DNA from: Taenia hydatigena
Lineage: Eukaryota; Platyhelminthes; Cestoda; Cyclophyllidea; Taeniidae
Assembly: GCA_036345935.2 (NCBI GenBank)
Contig: JADWOT020001206.1
Coordinates: 33,001 to 97,000, forward strand
Reading direction: 5' to 3'
DNA length: 64,000 nucleotides
Under the pieces are notes generated by a model that had not been told where the DNA came from, made no database searches, and saw only the letters and a list, made by a program, of their open reading frames with translations. Shown here piece by piece: positions 12,855 through 24,949 of this stretch. Within the stretch, counting starts at the first letter, position 1, and every line of letters begins with the position of its first letter. Position numbers and translations under genes: made by a program.

Positions 12855-15544
12855 AGCCGTCATCTCGGTACATTCAACCTACATAATTGCAGGTACCCTC
12901 ACAAGCGGTTCTTTCACATCACACCCAATACTTTTGACAAAGATTTACCAACTATTTTATCCCCCTTCCAGCTATGGCCTTTCGCTAACTCATAAAATCG
13001 CGATTCGTGATTGGTAAATAACTGCGAAATGACTGAATTGTCCATTGGATAACAGCGTCACAACCTAAACATTTGGACTCCTAATAGAAGTGACATTAGA
13101 CACAGCTCTACTAAACTCCACTTTTCTGATAACTAAGGATAGATTTTAGGTTACTTTCACGATGAAATTAGATCAGAACACTTGTTTCAGCATCGTAAGT
13201 GCAGCTTTCCTTTTATTATATGGCGCTATTGGAAACATTTTGAATTCCATGATGAAGTCTGTCACCTCAGCAGGCTAAGAAGGAACCGCCTTAAAGGGCT
13301 AGCTTCTTATCGTTAAATGGAAGGCAATAGCTTTCATTTGATTTAGCTGAGGATACTTTCGCCTTGAGGACAGCTGTTACTCACTTTAAGCTGTCTGTGG
13401 AAATTTTTGTGAACACTAGCACTTATACCGAATAACGAAAAGTCACATAATGGGATGAAAACGCATGAAGATAACAATCAAACTTAGTTGAACAAGATTT
13501 TTAGCATTTAATTGACCCACGCATGCTTTTGCAACAACAGTACGTGCAATTGTAGAGAGTTCGCTGGAGATAGCTGGGCATAGGTTTAAGAAAGCCGAAT
13601 CGAATCTCCAAAAATGCACGGAAAACCTATGCAGGTTGTCCATTTTAGTGTTTCAAGAGTATAAGCTAAGAACTGAAGTAATTGAAGCGTAAAAAGGTCA
13701 ACCATGCTTCCATTCACGTAAGGAAAGCACAGTTGAAGGTCACTAGCAAAAGTCTCAAAATGTCCTAATTCCAGTCTATTTAACTTGGTTAAATTGTAGA
13801 GCAACATTATGATGGCCGTGCTACTGTATTTACGCTGATAAAACTAGAAAAGACTAACAAGTGCGGATGGACGAAATTTCTTCCTTAAATACTTTGAATG
13901 CTATATGGTAATCGTACAAGGAAATGGGATCTATCGGCAGGCCCTAATAAATTCGGTTGGTCTAGACTTGCTAACCAATATGGCCGCATATTATTATGAA
14001 GCCATGCATGAATAGCTTCGTCCAACTAGGTATATATGTTGAGCAGACCTCGTTAAAACTCGTTAGCTGATTTCACCTCACCTTATAGTGGTGATGAGAT
14101 TTTTCTAGATGTGTAAGCCACCCAAGAGGGAGCATCTGAAATGTGTGCTTGATTACTTTAATTAGACGTGAGAAAACAAGTGAACTCAAATCTCTTTGCA
14201 GGGTAGTTTTCTTTGGTTTCTGATGTGAGAAAAGCAAACTCTGGTTTTGCTCTGACTTTAATGAACTGCGAATAAGTTATAGCTCTATCTAGTCGCTTTA
14301 TCAGTTCTATGAGTATGAATGCCAAAAATGCGAAGACTAGTCCCGTGTCGTTTGCACTTGAGCCTGCCGCCTTTCCAACAGGCACAGGCCAAGGAATGTG
14401 GACTAACTCATCTAGACGATTTGATAAACCGCCTTAATTGCCTTTAAGTATCCACGTGCTGTAGTGTATGTGCTCCGTTTGCTCACTTTTAAACATTCGC
14501 ACCTGCAAAATGAGAATAGTTACAAAAGGGCATAATTCACTATACTGTGCTTTAGCCACAGCGAATCATGACTTGGGTGGCTTCGTTTTGTCAACCCATG
14601 TGATCAGTATTTTGAGGCCACCAAAATGCTGCCTCGGCTGCATTTTACCATGTTGTCCAGTTATGCGTTGGATGTTTGGCTGATGGAACAACTAAATGTG
14701 GATGCGTTGCATAGCACATGAGGGTGCAATGGACATTTTGGAATCATCACAGTTTGCATATGCCTCGCAGTTCTTGAGCTTAGGCCTCTTGAATTTCGAT
14801 AGAGTACTAGTGATCGATTCCTAAGCAGTTTAAGAAGGTAGGCTGCTTTGTCGGGCAGTTTATCAAGTGAGACAGTATTTGCGCATCCGTTCGAGTTCTA
14901 AAATATAATGAAAAGCCTTGAGCGGCGAAGAGTGAAGTAGCTGAGGGGTGGCAGTGATAATCGCTTGTGTATTTGTCAGATCCATGCGATTAGAAAAGTG
15001 GCACAGCATGTTGAATTGTGGTGGTGGTAGAAGGCAAAGAGAAGAATACGTGAATTTAATGCTCTAACATCATCGTATTTGTTTGAGATAAAGATGGTAA
15101 CGAGGTGGAATTGTGCGGCAGTGTGTTAGAGACTCTAGGATAAAAGAAAAAGTGATAGTGACCAAACGAGAGATATATCTGTCAAAAGAACTATTTATTA
15201 TTTGCCCTCAGCTTAGTATTCTACCTTGCCATAGTTTCTACTCTTGACTAAAACCTTCTCAGTGCGATGATGCGCCAACTCGAAGTCCATTTAACTCAGC
15301 CATATATTCAGAGAAACCGTCAATACTGCTGAAATATGCTTCTGAAAGATCATTTTACTTTGTTTTTAGTCATTCAAAGATCAAAAATAAGTGCATCGCC
15401 ATTTTGCATGGGCTCTTTTTATCCATTAACAGGATTGCGATCCCAAAAGTGTAAAAAGCGAGAGAAGAGGCACTAAGGAGATGGCAGTGTGGTGGAGTTT
15501 AGCTGCACTCACTTCTCATAGACAGCAGGCGGCATGATTTTGTC

Positions 15545-17080
15545 CCAGAATTAAATAGCTACAATATTTTATGGATCCACAATATCCTTGCTATATTTTG
15601 TATCCATTATTCGCAATAAGTAATGCTGAGCAGGCCATGCAATGGCTGAAATCGATTACGAATGCAGAAGGGAAGAAGGATTTGCAAAGTTTACATGTGA
15701 ACGTGGAATTCAAAGGGAGCCAAAGAGCAAGACAAATGGCGTGATGGCTGAAGCGGGATAAAAGGAAGCACTTGTAATGAATTGCGTAATTCTCCGCTTC
15801 CCTTTTTTCCCATTCAGACACTCACCTGGTTCCATGATCAGAAATGGCTCTTTGAGCCATCTGCCCAATTCTTGTATCATGGAGATAGGTCGAATAGTCC
15901 CTAGCAACTTTCTTGTCGGTAGCCTGTCATAAATTCCGACTTAGGTTCCTCTTCTTTTGTGAGGTTTTTCTAAGCTAGATAACTGTTCCTCTCGGCATTT
16001 TAGTCTTCTTTTCTACAACGCAATTAATCCCAACAGCCAATCATCCATTCTGCCGCCAGTTTAGAGCATTGCCCTCCCAACACTTTTATTTTGTCTTGTT
16101 AATAAATGAATAAAATTCATTTTGTAGCTTCTTTCTAAGTTGCCAATTTTAATATCTTCAATTCTTTTTTCCAACTTCTGGAACTGATGGGGCCCATCTA
16201 TTTTGTAGCCTTGGTTAAATCTCGTAAGGGGTGGTGGTAAGGTTGTCGAAATTGTTTGACGTGCCGATTTTTTGGCACTAATTTCTTTACCGTGGTACGG
16301 CACAGGCTATATTGACCTGTAGCGGACGCCTTCATTTCAAATAGGCGTTTCAAGTAGCAACTGCAGTGCGTGATTTGAGCTTGAGAGATTTCCATGTCAT
16401 TTGAGCAGTTAAAGCTCAACTATGAGACACTTAAATGTCCTAGTCTCTGGCTTATTTTACAGCTTTCTACTCTGAATGTTGCTAATGCATCTCATCGTTC
16501 ACTGTGTTGTTTTTTCTAATGACTCCTTTGGCAACTTGTCAGTCGCCTTGCAATGCTAGTTAATTGAAGTTGATAAACACGATTATTGCTTCCAGCTCTT
16601 ATTTATCCACCTTAGAGCCTAAGAAGTTAGCTAGCAATTCGCAAGATAAAGAGATTCTCGAGACATAAGTCATGCGCTATTGCGTCAACAGCAGCAGAAC
16701 ACAAACTAATGACTGGAATGAGATGCTCAAGGAGTAAGTTCATGCCTTACAATTGTTGTAATCCTAGTTTCGGAACTCATTGGCAGCATAAAATACTTGC
16801 AGTCAAATAGGGATGGTATAATGAATAATGTTTCCTTATTAGGCTATTTTCCGGCACTGTTCTTTCCACTTAATTATTATTTTTGAACTTATGTCAACGC
16901 ATTACCATGCTGAGGTGGATGTCTTTTTGAGTGCTCCCGCGTCATTTTAGACTAGGTTAAAGGTAGGATCTAATCGTACATTTAAAGTGTCTAACGGTGA
17001 AATCCAGCCACCGAGGGCGAGAGAAGGTTTGCAAGCAAAAGATCCTTGTATATGTAGTGGCACTTACGCCCGGATCAAAG
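15545..17080. other. Right-copy-specific insertion (or left-copy deletion)
   Basis: The alignment offset rises from about 7,945 to about 9,340 over this interval, so about 1.4-1.5 kb is present only in this copy. It includes the lysine-rich minus-strand frame at 16,061-16,303. No terminal inverted repeats or flanking target-site duplication were seen by eye. Confidence 0.5.
16061..16303 (-). CDS. Unrecognised lysine-rich ORF (doubtful)
   Basis: This is an open frame of 80 codons with no ATG near its beginning: it opens with GTG just after an in-frame TAG. If it is real, it would be an internal exon. The translation has a basic, charged middle section (for example LEKRIEDIKIGNLERSYK) that could form a short helix, but the coding strand is A-rich, which gives Lys, Ile and Asn by chance. 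I recognise no family. It lies in the right-copy-specific insertion, so if coding it might belong to an inserted element. Confidence 0.15.
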   Translation of the reverse strand: MPYHGKEISAKKSARQTISTTLPPPLTRFNQGYKIDGPHQFQKLEKRIEDIKIGNLERSYKMNFIHLLTRQNKSVGRAML

Positions 17081-17745
17081 CCCCTCCACACCACTCTGAA
17101 GCTTGACGATTGTGCTTAGGCCGTCTAAGTAGGTACTAGGTACTTCTGAAGACGTAGAAAGAGAATCGTGCCTCTCACTATTGTCTTTAACATCTTCCCG
17201 TTGACGGGCTGGCGAATAATGCAGCGGCGCATGCAGCAAGTAACGTGATCTGCTGTTTTGTTTTGCTTTCACCCAAAAGGAATAAAGCAGAGTGACGCAC
17301 AGTCGCGTAAGGCTGAACTACTTCGCATCTCAAATGCATTGCTGATTAAGTGGGTGGAGTTGAGTAACATCCCAAGTCGTGAGTCATATTGTGCCCTGCG
17401 GAAACGAGCTTTGTTCCTTTTAAACTTATGCTGTTTAACCGAAGACGCTTTAAATAGCGTGGCACATAACTTACTTTCACCCATTTATCAAACTCCACAG
17501 GTGCGATAGCCCTGCATTTTGTGTGCTTAAAGGCACAGTGGAATGAGATCAGTCGCGCCTATCATTGCAAACAATCAGGGCTAGTCCACGAGTTGCCAGG
17601 ATTTATTTGCGTTGCATAGCCTTATGAGTTCTTTGTCGGCAAGCCTTGTTTGAACAGTCGAAAATTTTATGCGTGTAGATAGGTTTTCGTGAACGGAGGC
17701 ATCCACAACCGCTACAGTGTTTTACCATTGCAAAATGAATTCGGT

Positions 17746-19310
17746 TTTTACGGACTTCATCTTGAAGAGGACTAAACATCATACAACATGCAGCAGACTT
17801 ACAGCAGGTTCTAGAACCAGTAGAGATAATTATTTCGATAACTTTGATTCATTAAGTCATCCTAGACCGTATTGTGCAGCAAGCTACAATTGGTAAGAAA
17901 ACTTGTCCAAAAGGAAACAGAAGAGTAAACACTGGAAGCGGTGAGGACCATCCTCAATGCGAAATTTTGGCATCGCAGGGCATATTGCGCATTCGTGAAA
18001 AGCTATTTTGATAAAGAGCATGTCCCTCAACAGAGATTACAGTGATTACAGTAGATCAAACGCGGACGATTAACAGTTGCATATTTAGCCGATACTTGAG
18101 CAAAATATGCATGTGCCAGGGTTTACCATACTTTGCTTGCCCCTTTGTTAACTTCCAAACGATGAGCTACCTCTGAATTTAGTTTCCGCAGCACAGGATG
18201 AGAAGCTGCTTGTCAATGAAGACTATCAGAATAGTAGACGCCTTGGAAGGTCATAAACATCGCTTTTTATTCTACAAAGCATTGCCATGAAAAGAAAGAG
18301 CAGCAAGCGGTTTTTTTTAAACACCTATATTTGAGATCTTATTGTAGTTTAAATCAGTACCACTGATAGCTCTTTACTTTTTGTTCCTGCACAACAATGT
18401 TTTGCGCCAAGAACAGACAACATTTTGCAAGGCGAGATCGAATCCTTGAGTGATTTTCGCTACTTAATTCAAAAGTCATTTGACAGGCATGATTCGCTTT
18501 AAGGATGCTTGTTCTAGCGCCCAAGGGATCGTTTGTTTTCTGAATTCGCACATCCTCACTGCTTGATAAGAAGGTGTGATTCGCTGGTTAGACTTGCCTC
18601 CTGGCGGCTAAAGGTGGGTTTTCAACATGTCAGAGATTAAGTAGAATGCATCGGTTGTGTGCAAAGGACTATTACATAGCAGGAAGAAACAGTTTTTGGT
18701 ATAAAAAGGAATAGTTAATAGGCAATTTTAGTTAAGTATGCAGCTTGAATGGAACCCTTCGAAGGTGAGTGCATTTAACCTCCCCACCAAGGGCACAATA
18801 AACGAGAAGTATCTCAAGAAACTCAAAGTGTGCATCTTAACGAACGCAAACTTCATGGCGCTAGATTACCTAGTCGCATCACTTGCAGGGTTTTTCGTGG
18901 GGCTCTTAATCACTTAGATCCTATTGATTTGCCTAAGTCGGTGAAATCAGCCGCCCAATCTTCCTATATGTAAACTAAACTACTGAAAAGGAGAGGCAAG
19001 CGATCAAGGGAATCCATTACTCATCACTCTAATGAGCACTGAAATAGGCACGGTTGCTCTTGATAATGGTCTGAAACAACTAGCAAAATGCGTTCCACCC
19101 GAAATTGCATGCCATTTACTGTGAACATTGGAATATTCAGTTCCCCTCTCCTCCTGTGCATCCTAAAAGACTGTAAGCCGATAGTGTCTAACGTTATTAA
19201 ATCCGTCTTCGCCAAAACTCGTGATCTATCGTAAGCAAGTGAAAACAGGAGATGTATAGCTACCACTTAATCAAGGTGTCTATGCAGCTGCGACCGCCGT
19301 TAGAAGCGGC
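17746..19310. other. Gene-free stretch
   Basis: I see no gene or RNA here. The stretch corresponds in position to 8,440-9,960 of the left copy, but I could not align the two by eye. It does not contain the dispersed repeat present there, so that repeat was probably inserted into the left copy after duplication. Confidence 0.45.
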
Positions 19311-19314
19311 GTGA

Positions 19315-19495
19315 TTGCATTTTTTCATATCGCCTTTCTTGCTCGACTAATTTATTGCTTTGGCTGCTAGCACTCTTCTCCAAGCCTTATTGCACTAACT
19401 CATTGCAAGGCTGCTTCTTCGCATGGCTCATGTGTTGACATTTTAGATACAGTCTAGCGCCACGCCACGCCACCAGAGGCTAGGCGGTGCACCAT
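19315..19495 (+). repeat. Segmental duplication, right copy (last block)
   Basis: This is the partner of 9,965-10,145 and shares GCTGCTAGCACTC, CTCCAAGCC/CTCCAGTCC, and a CGCATGGC followed by a GT-rich stretch. It marks the furthest right point where I can still see the duplication, making the duplicated unit roughly 7-8 kb. Confidence 0.75.
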
Positions 19496-19559
19496 ACTCA
19501 TTTCTTTCCTGCATGTTTTGCGATTGCATTTAATTAAATGCCGCCAGTGATAGTGGGTT

Positions 19560-22500
19560 CAAAAAGGTGGAATCGTAAAGGCAGCATCGGCAAGATGAAA
19601 TTACTGTGCTTGAGGTGAGTAAGTGGTTAGAAATGGTAGACGGTAGCGCGGTGATGGCTGATGTATCGCTCCTGTAGCTTAGTCTGAGGATATAGAGGCG
19701 TAGTTATAGTGCAGTGTCGAGAACTAGAGACCTTTAGCAACACGATTTTGGTCTCATTTTATTTCCTATTCCTTCATCTTACTATCAACGGCTACTTGGC
19801 AGTCCAAGAGAGTGAAGTGAAGTGACGTCGTCAATGAAACATTGATGTCGTGGTTCTACGGTGCGGTGATTGACTCAGAACTTTAAATTTTGCAGCCCTC
19901 TCACACCCTTGGTCTACCATCCATCTTAGATATCACCTTTATATATAAAGGATTTCGTGCCTGCTAGAAAGGCGGCAGGTAAGTGGGATGAAATAGGGTT
20001 AGCATTTCACATGACACCTTCGATGCCCTGGGATAAAAAAAGTGTTGAATTTCGTTCAACTAAATCTTTACTCACCTTACGTAAAGAATTACAAATCAAC
20101 AAGTCAGCCATTTTACCATTCTTTGTTGTAAACCAGCAGTGTCGCTGCATTTGAAAGTCCGTTTGCATGCTGCAATCGGCAAGTGATATTAAAGAGGCTA
20201 GCCCACCCGTCGAAAGCACAATGATTAGAACTCAAAATGACCTTGTAGCCAAGATCAAGAGCCAAACAACAGCTTTCCTATTATTAATCCTTATCTCTTT
20301 ACTCACGTCGGCCATCACGAAGTAGTCTTCAGCCATCCATGCTGATTATCAGAGTTCTTCGCAACTGGGGTAATGCTCAACCTTAATACAGATAATCACT
20401 CCCAGAAATTGATATAATCTGAAGTTTTGTGCTCTATGGCACCCGAACGAGTAAAAGAGAAATTTTGTTGTCAATCGCACATTTCCATAGTTAGCTATGG
20501 GAACATTGGCATTGAAGAAGTGTTGCTTTCCTTAGGATAAGGTGATGCTCGCGCTAAGTGCTATGTGCTTAATACGCAGTGAACCTTGGTGCTACTGGAA
20601 TGGCTTGGAGGCAACTCAAACGGCTTAGACACAAGGCAGGGATCCAAGGTAATTTTTGCTTACAATGCAATGCAATTGCACAGGCGGTAGTTAAGCAAAG
20701 AGAAAATTAAAAGTAAAAGAATTTACACTATTGGCTATGAAAGAACTCTTACTAAAGCAGCTTCAAAGTTTCAAATAAATGCTGCAATCTTTAATGCATT
20801 TTAAATAGAGTTACTGAAAAAGAAATTGGCGAGACGCACTTTTGCAGGTCATTTTTCCTTAAGCATTGGCTATAAATGTGGAAATGGAATAGCCAAAAAA
20901 AGGATTATTATTCCTAAAATTTAAAATTGTTTGATTGTAAAGTGCTTCCGAGGAAGCCTGTGATAAGGGAAATCAGATCCTGTGATACACTTTTTAGGAG
21001 CATCAAACCTTATGTCGATGGCGGCAAAATAATTATTGTTCTTAATATGGTGGACCGCATTACCCCTATTACCCGAGGAACCAACCGTTTTCTTCTACTT
21101 GTTGGCCCTGATTTACTGGATACTTATTAAGTTATTTGCTTTAAGGCTTCCAATGCAAATGCATCCCACCTTTTTATTTGGGCAGTTCTTGCTCGCATTA
21201 TTTGTTCACGGGAAAACTTGCGACGTGGTCTATATGGTACAATGGTAAGCACATTCCATGATAAACAGAAAGATAGACATAGATGGACATCGGCAGACAG
21301 CGATTTGATTCTGGCGTCGACATTGCAATTAATAGCAGAGCTCCTGAGCCAAAAGTCGTCCCACACCCACAAATTATATAAGTTCTTCTAGATTTCTTTA
21401 CTTTTGCTGCAAATCGCAATGTTTGGACTTAATTTTAGGCACTGATAATTTAGTGTAGATCGTCAAATGCTATTTTATTTCCTTGCTGTCCTTCTATTTG
21501 CATAGTGACGTAACACTCTCATTTGAAGGATCAGTATAAAGTGAGCTCATAAAGGTGCCCAATTTCGCTACTGATATGATGTGGTTCTATCACATCTGCT
21601 GAATGGACACACAACTCGACCAGTCGTGCAAAGGCGATGGCGCGGCGCTACGTCCATAACTGTAGCCCGCAATCAGGCTGGACTGAAAATGACCGAACCA
21701 TAGTTACACGACCACAATCATGGGCCTTAGTTTGTAACCGCATGCGTGTTAAATCCCCGTCCTTAGTATCATGCTGGCTGTGTTTTCTGACCTCTACACG
21801 AATAAACACAGAAGTAAGCAGCAGTATATTAAAGGCAGAAATAACATTAGCCTTCGCTGGCTTATGTCTTATTCTGAAGACGCTTAATTGGTAAAAAAAA
21901 ATGCACTCAGAGACACGAATACGTAAATTGTTCCTATACACGACCCTTTGCACTCTAGCTATATCAGTGACAGATACTTGCTTAGTAAAATGCGGGTAAG
22001 CTCCAACGCAAGCGAAAATTGAGCAAAGATTATTTGCCTTCTCATTATCAGGATCAGCGACATCCTACACCTAGAGCCTCCTCTCTAACAATCATGATTC
22101 TTGTTTTTTCAAAGCTTTCTATCCTTTGCAACTTGCACAGGAACCTTAGTCAACAAGCCTAACCTCTCTGTTTGGTCTCAAATTTGCGTCAATTCAGGGT
22201 CCTGATCAAACATGGCCACGTTGGAATCCAACCGACTGACTGCGCAAATGAGGCAGCGCAGGCGGTGGGTGAAGTGAAATCCATGCTGCAATTAAGCAAT
22301 GCCCATCGTATGCCTATTATGTGCTGCAACCGTAAGGGTTAACTCTGTCACCGGCGCTTTTTTGTGAACCATTTAATAGGAATTGTACAGAGACTTGGAA
22401 ACCTGTTAAAATGCAGAAAGTCATTTGTCATGCCCTGCATTATGAGGTAAGCAGTAAAAACTCTGTCTTCACTGCATGATTTATTTTATCATTAGAATAG

Positions 22501-24270
22501 CTGCAACCTATCCGTGTTTTTAAAGAACGCCGTCTAAGAATTTATCAGAGACGTCGTCAGATCCGCTTCCCAGTTAGTTTCATTGCTCAATTTGTTGCAT
22601 GGAAATTATCCACCTTTATTTTAAAATCATTCGAGAGATATTTGCTGAATTCAAAACATTTAGGCATCTGCACATCATTAGTCACAATTTGGGTGAAAAC
22701 TAATAATCATTTTGGGTGGACTGATTTGTGTCAACTTGTGTAGAGCATATGAAATCGTAAGTCAGATAAATGCAGGCTGTTGCCTTTAAATAACTTCAAG
22801 CTTAATTTGTTGCTAACCATTGCCCTACTAATTTTTACAGCTACATGTTTTGCAAGTTAAAGTTATCAATATTTTAAGAACAGTACTAAAATGTAGATTT
22901 CAACACGTTCAGTATCCAATGGAATTTTTATCACGAACATTTTAAGTTGGAAAAGGATGACGGTAACGTAGCCGTAATCTGCTTTAGGCTAAATTGAAGC
23001 ATGCAGTTCTGCAAATAGTCGCAACGTAGTGCCAGATCAGTCGACTTCGGGCTGCTTTTAGAAGGCGACGACAGAGACCCAATCAATCTAGTAGCCATTT
23101 ACTGTGCTTGATATCCTCGAAGACTAGTCCCGCTTGCAGCAAACGGTGTGTGTGGCTATTAGCACCAATAAATTGGTCTAAATATTGCAGCGATCTACAG
23201 CCCAGCCCATCATCAGGCTTTCTTTCCTGCCTAGATATAAAGTTTTGAAGGAATTGGTCTCCCAAATACTTCTCTGCAAAAGCACGGCGTCAAGATATTG
23301 TGTGTTTTACTGAACTTGTATTTGTTAAAAGGCCGTGGATGATCAATGCGCTATTGGCACTTTCACTGATCTTGGTTCGGTTTTAGCCTCCAAGTGAGCC
23401 ATTTGCTGCCTAAAGTGAATTTTGGTATAGCCTGAACTGAGCGTTTGTGCATGAAGACAATTGAGGTTCTAACCATCTGCTTAATTCGCATTCGCAAACT
23501 TTTGTGACGTAATCGACCCGTAGGTAAAGGAACGTTTATTTATGAGCAACTCGATCTTCCTAGTTTTATGATTAAACGACTTTTATTCACCCTTGCGATC
23601 CCACCTCCTCCCACACATCGGTGGCCCTTATTACAACACCTGACTAACACGGAATACGGACCCCTATCAGCATGTGCATGGGTGCCAGTTACATGAAAAC
23701 AGTAAAAACACATTTCTTTAACTTAATGGCACGATAATGCAATGTGTACGCACACAGGGCATATGTTTCGACTAGGCGAGTTCACATTTTATCTCCCCTT
23801 TTCTGGCCCTCATATCCTTTGAGAAAACAGGTTAATTCGGTTTAGATATGCTTACCAATCTTAGCTACCACAAATCAACGACTGAGCAGTCAAAACACTT
23901 TTGGTATTTCGATAGTTCTGCATAGAGCCCATGCAAAAGGGCCTAAGGAAGGATAATGGAAAAATCTAGCAGCATGGGCAAAGTTGCTAATACAAATTCA
24001 TGTCAAATAAGAAAGTAGCCTTTAAGTATTCCCTGCATTACGATCAGTAAAAAAGCCCCTACAGTATAAAATGAAAAACAGTTGCCAGTCGATCACTTGC
24101 TATTTCCAGAAGAACATTTATAAAAGAAGAAAAACATTAAAAAGGCAAAATCGAAAATGAAAAGACGGATTAAGCGATAATTATAAAATTAAAAACAAAA
24201 GTGAACAAATTCAATTGCAGTGGAATGCTATTTTGGTAAGTAAAAGGGAAGAAAGAGTGAGCAACGAAGG
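19560..24270. other. Gene-free stretch
   Basis: Only short overlapping ORFs occur. The two at 20,927-21,130 and 21,036-21,248 overlap in different frames and match nothing I know. I see no tRNA, microsatellite or terminal-repeat structure. Confidence 0.5.
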
Positions 24271-24274
24271 CTTG

Positions 24275-24940
24275 TAGACGCTGGCGACCGTGCCTCGTGG
24301 TAGCCTCCAGTGTGCGTCGCACCATAGAGATTGTGCTACGTTGGTGCGGGTTAGTACACATGTGGGTGACGCCAGTGGAAAGGTTGCATTCGCTGGTCTA
24401 GACGCTGGCGATGAAACCGCGTACGGACCCCTGGTGTCCGTCTTGCCATCGAGCGCGGATTATAGTGGAAAGCCCGCAGGCGCGCAGTTGCTGACACGCT
24501 TTATTCCTTTGTTCTCATTTACTCTCCACCCAGCATTACCCTTCTCCTCGTCCTCCTTATTCTTCGGTATACTTCTGGCTATGCTTACATTTGCAAATGC
24601 ATTGATTTCACATTTTCATTTCAATTTCTTTCATCGAACTGGTTTTCTTTACAATGGACCAGTGCCTGCATCCACTTGGTAATTCCACTACTGATAATTT
24701 AGTAAGCAGATATAAAAGAGGATTCCGTAGATCATCTGTTAGTGGACGAGTTTGAGCGTTTCGGCCCTAATGGTGGTTATGGGGTCCTACCAACAACATG
24801 CGCTGTTGCTGACGTTGAGATTGGCTAGGGAGAATGAGGCTGTAGATGCCAGCCCATGGGAGTCCACTGAGACCGCACTATCCGTCTTTGAACTCGTCAT
24901 CGTCGGCAGTTTTGGTGTTGCAATCACTCAACCAAATGAT
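24275..24940 (+). repeat. GC-rich plus pyrimidine-rich segment, possible dispersed repeat
   Basis: This block is clearly more GC-rich than its surroundings at its left end, then pyrimidine-rich (24,490-24,640), then carries CTATCCGTCTTTGAACTCGT near 24,870. The string TAGACGCTGGCGA appears twice, about 125 bp apart. The order of composition and the last motif resemble 50,250-50,760, where TGTCCGCATTCGAAGTCGT occurs. The ORF at 24,290-24,682 runs through it without a recognisable domain and translates the pyrimidine tract as Ser/Phe/Leu-rich sequence, so I do not call it a gene. Confidence 0.4.
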
Positions 24941-24949
24941 CCTGCTGGA

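Larger units (their letters stand above)
11560..17745 (+). repeat. Segmental duplication, right copy (main part)
   Basis: This is the direct-orientation partner of 3,060-8,440. It contains the degraded counterpart of the tRNA locus, the counterpart of the purine-rich tract (12,420-12,590 against 4,430-4,640), and counterparts of the small ORFs at 6,121-6,384 and 6,455-6,736. About 1.5 kb (15,545-17,080) is absent from the left copy. None of the ORFs in the two copies is conserved along its full length, which argues that the duplicated DNA is mostly non-coding. Confidence 0.88.

Noticed and set aside
15591..15821. Minus-strand ORF with a CKLC...HCMAC pattern, zinc-ribbon-like
   Set aside because: There is no further family signature, it lies among overlapping short ORFs, and Cys pairs of this spacing occur by chance in a search this broad.
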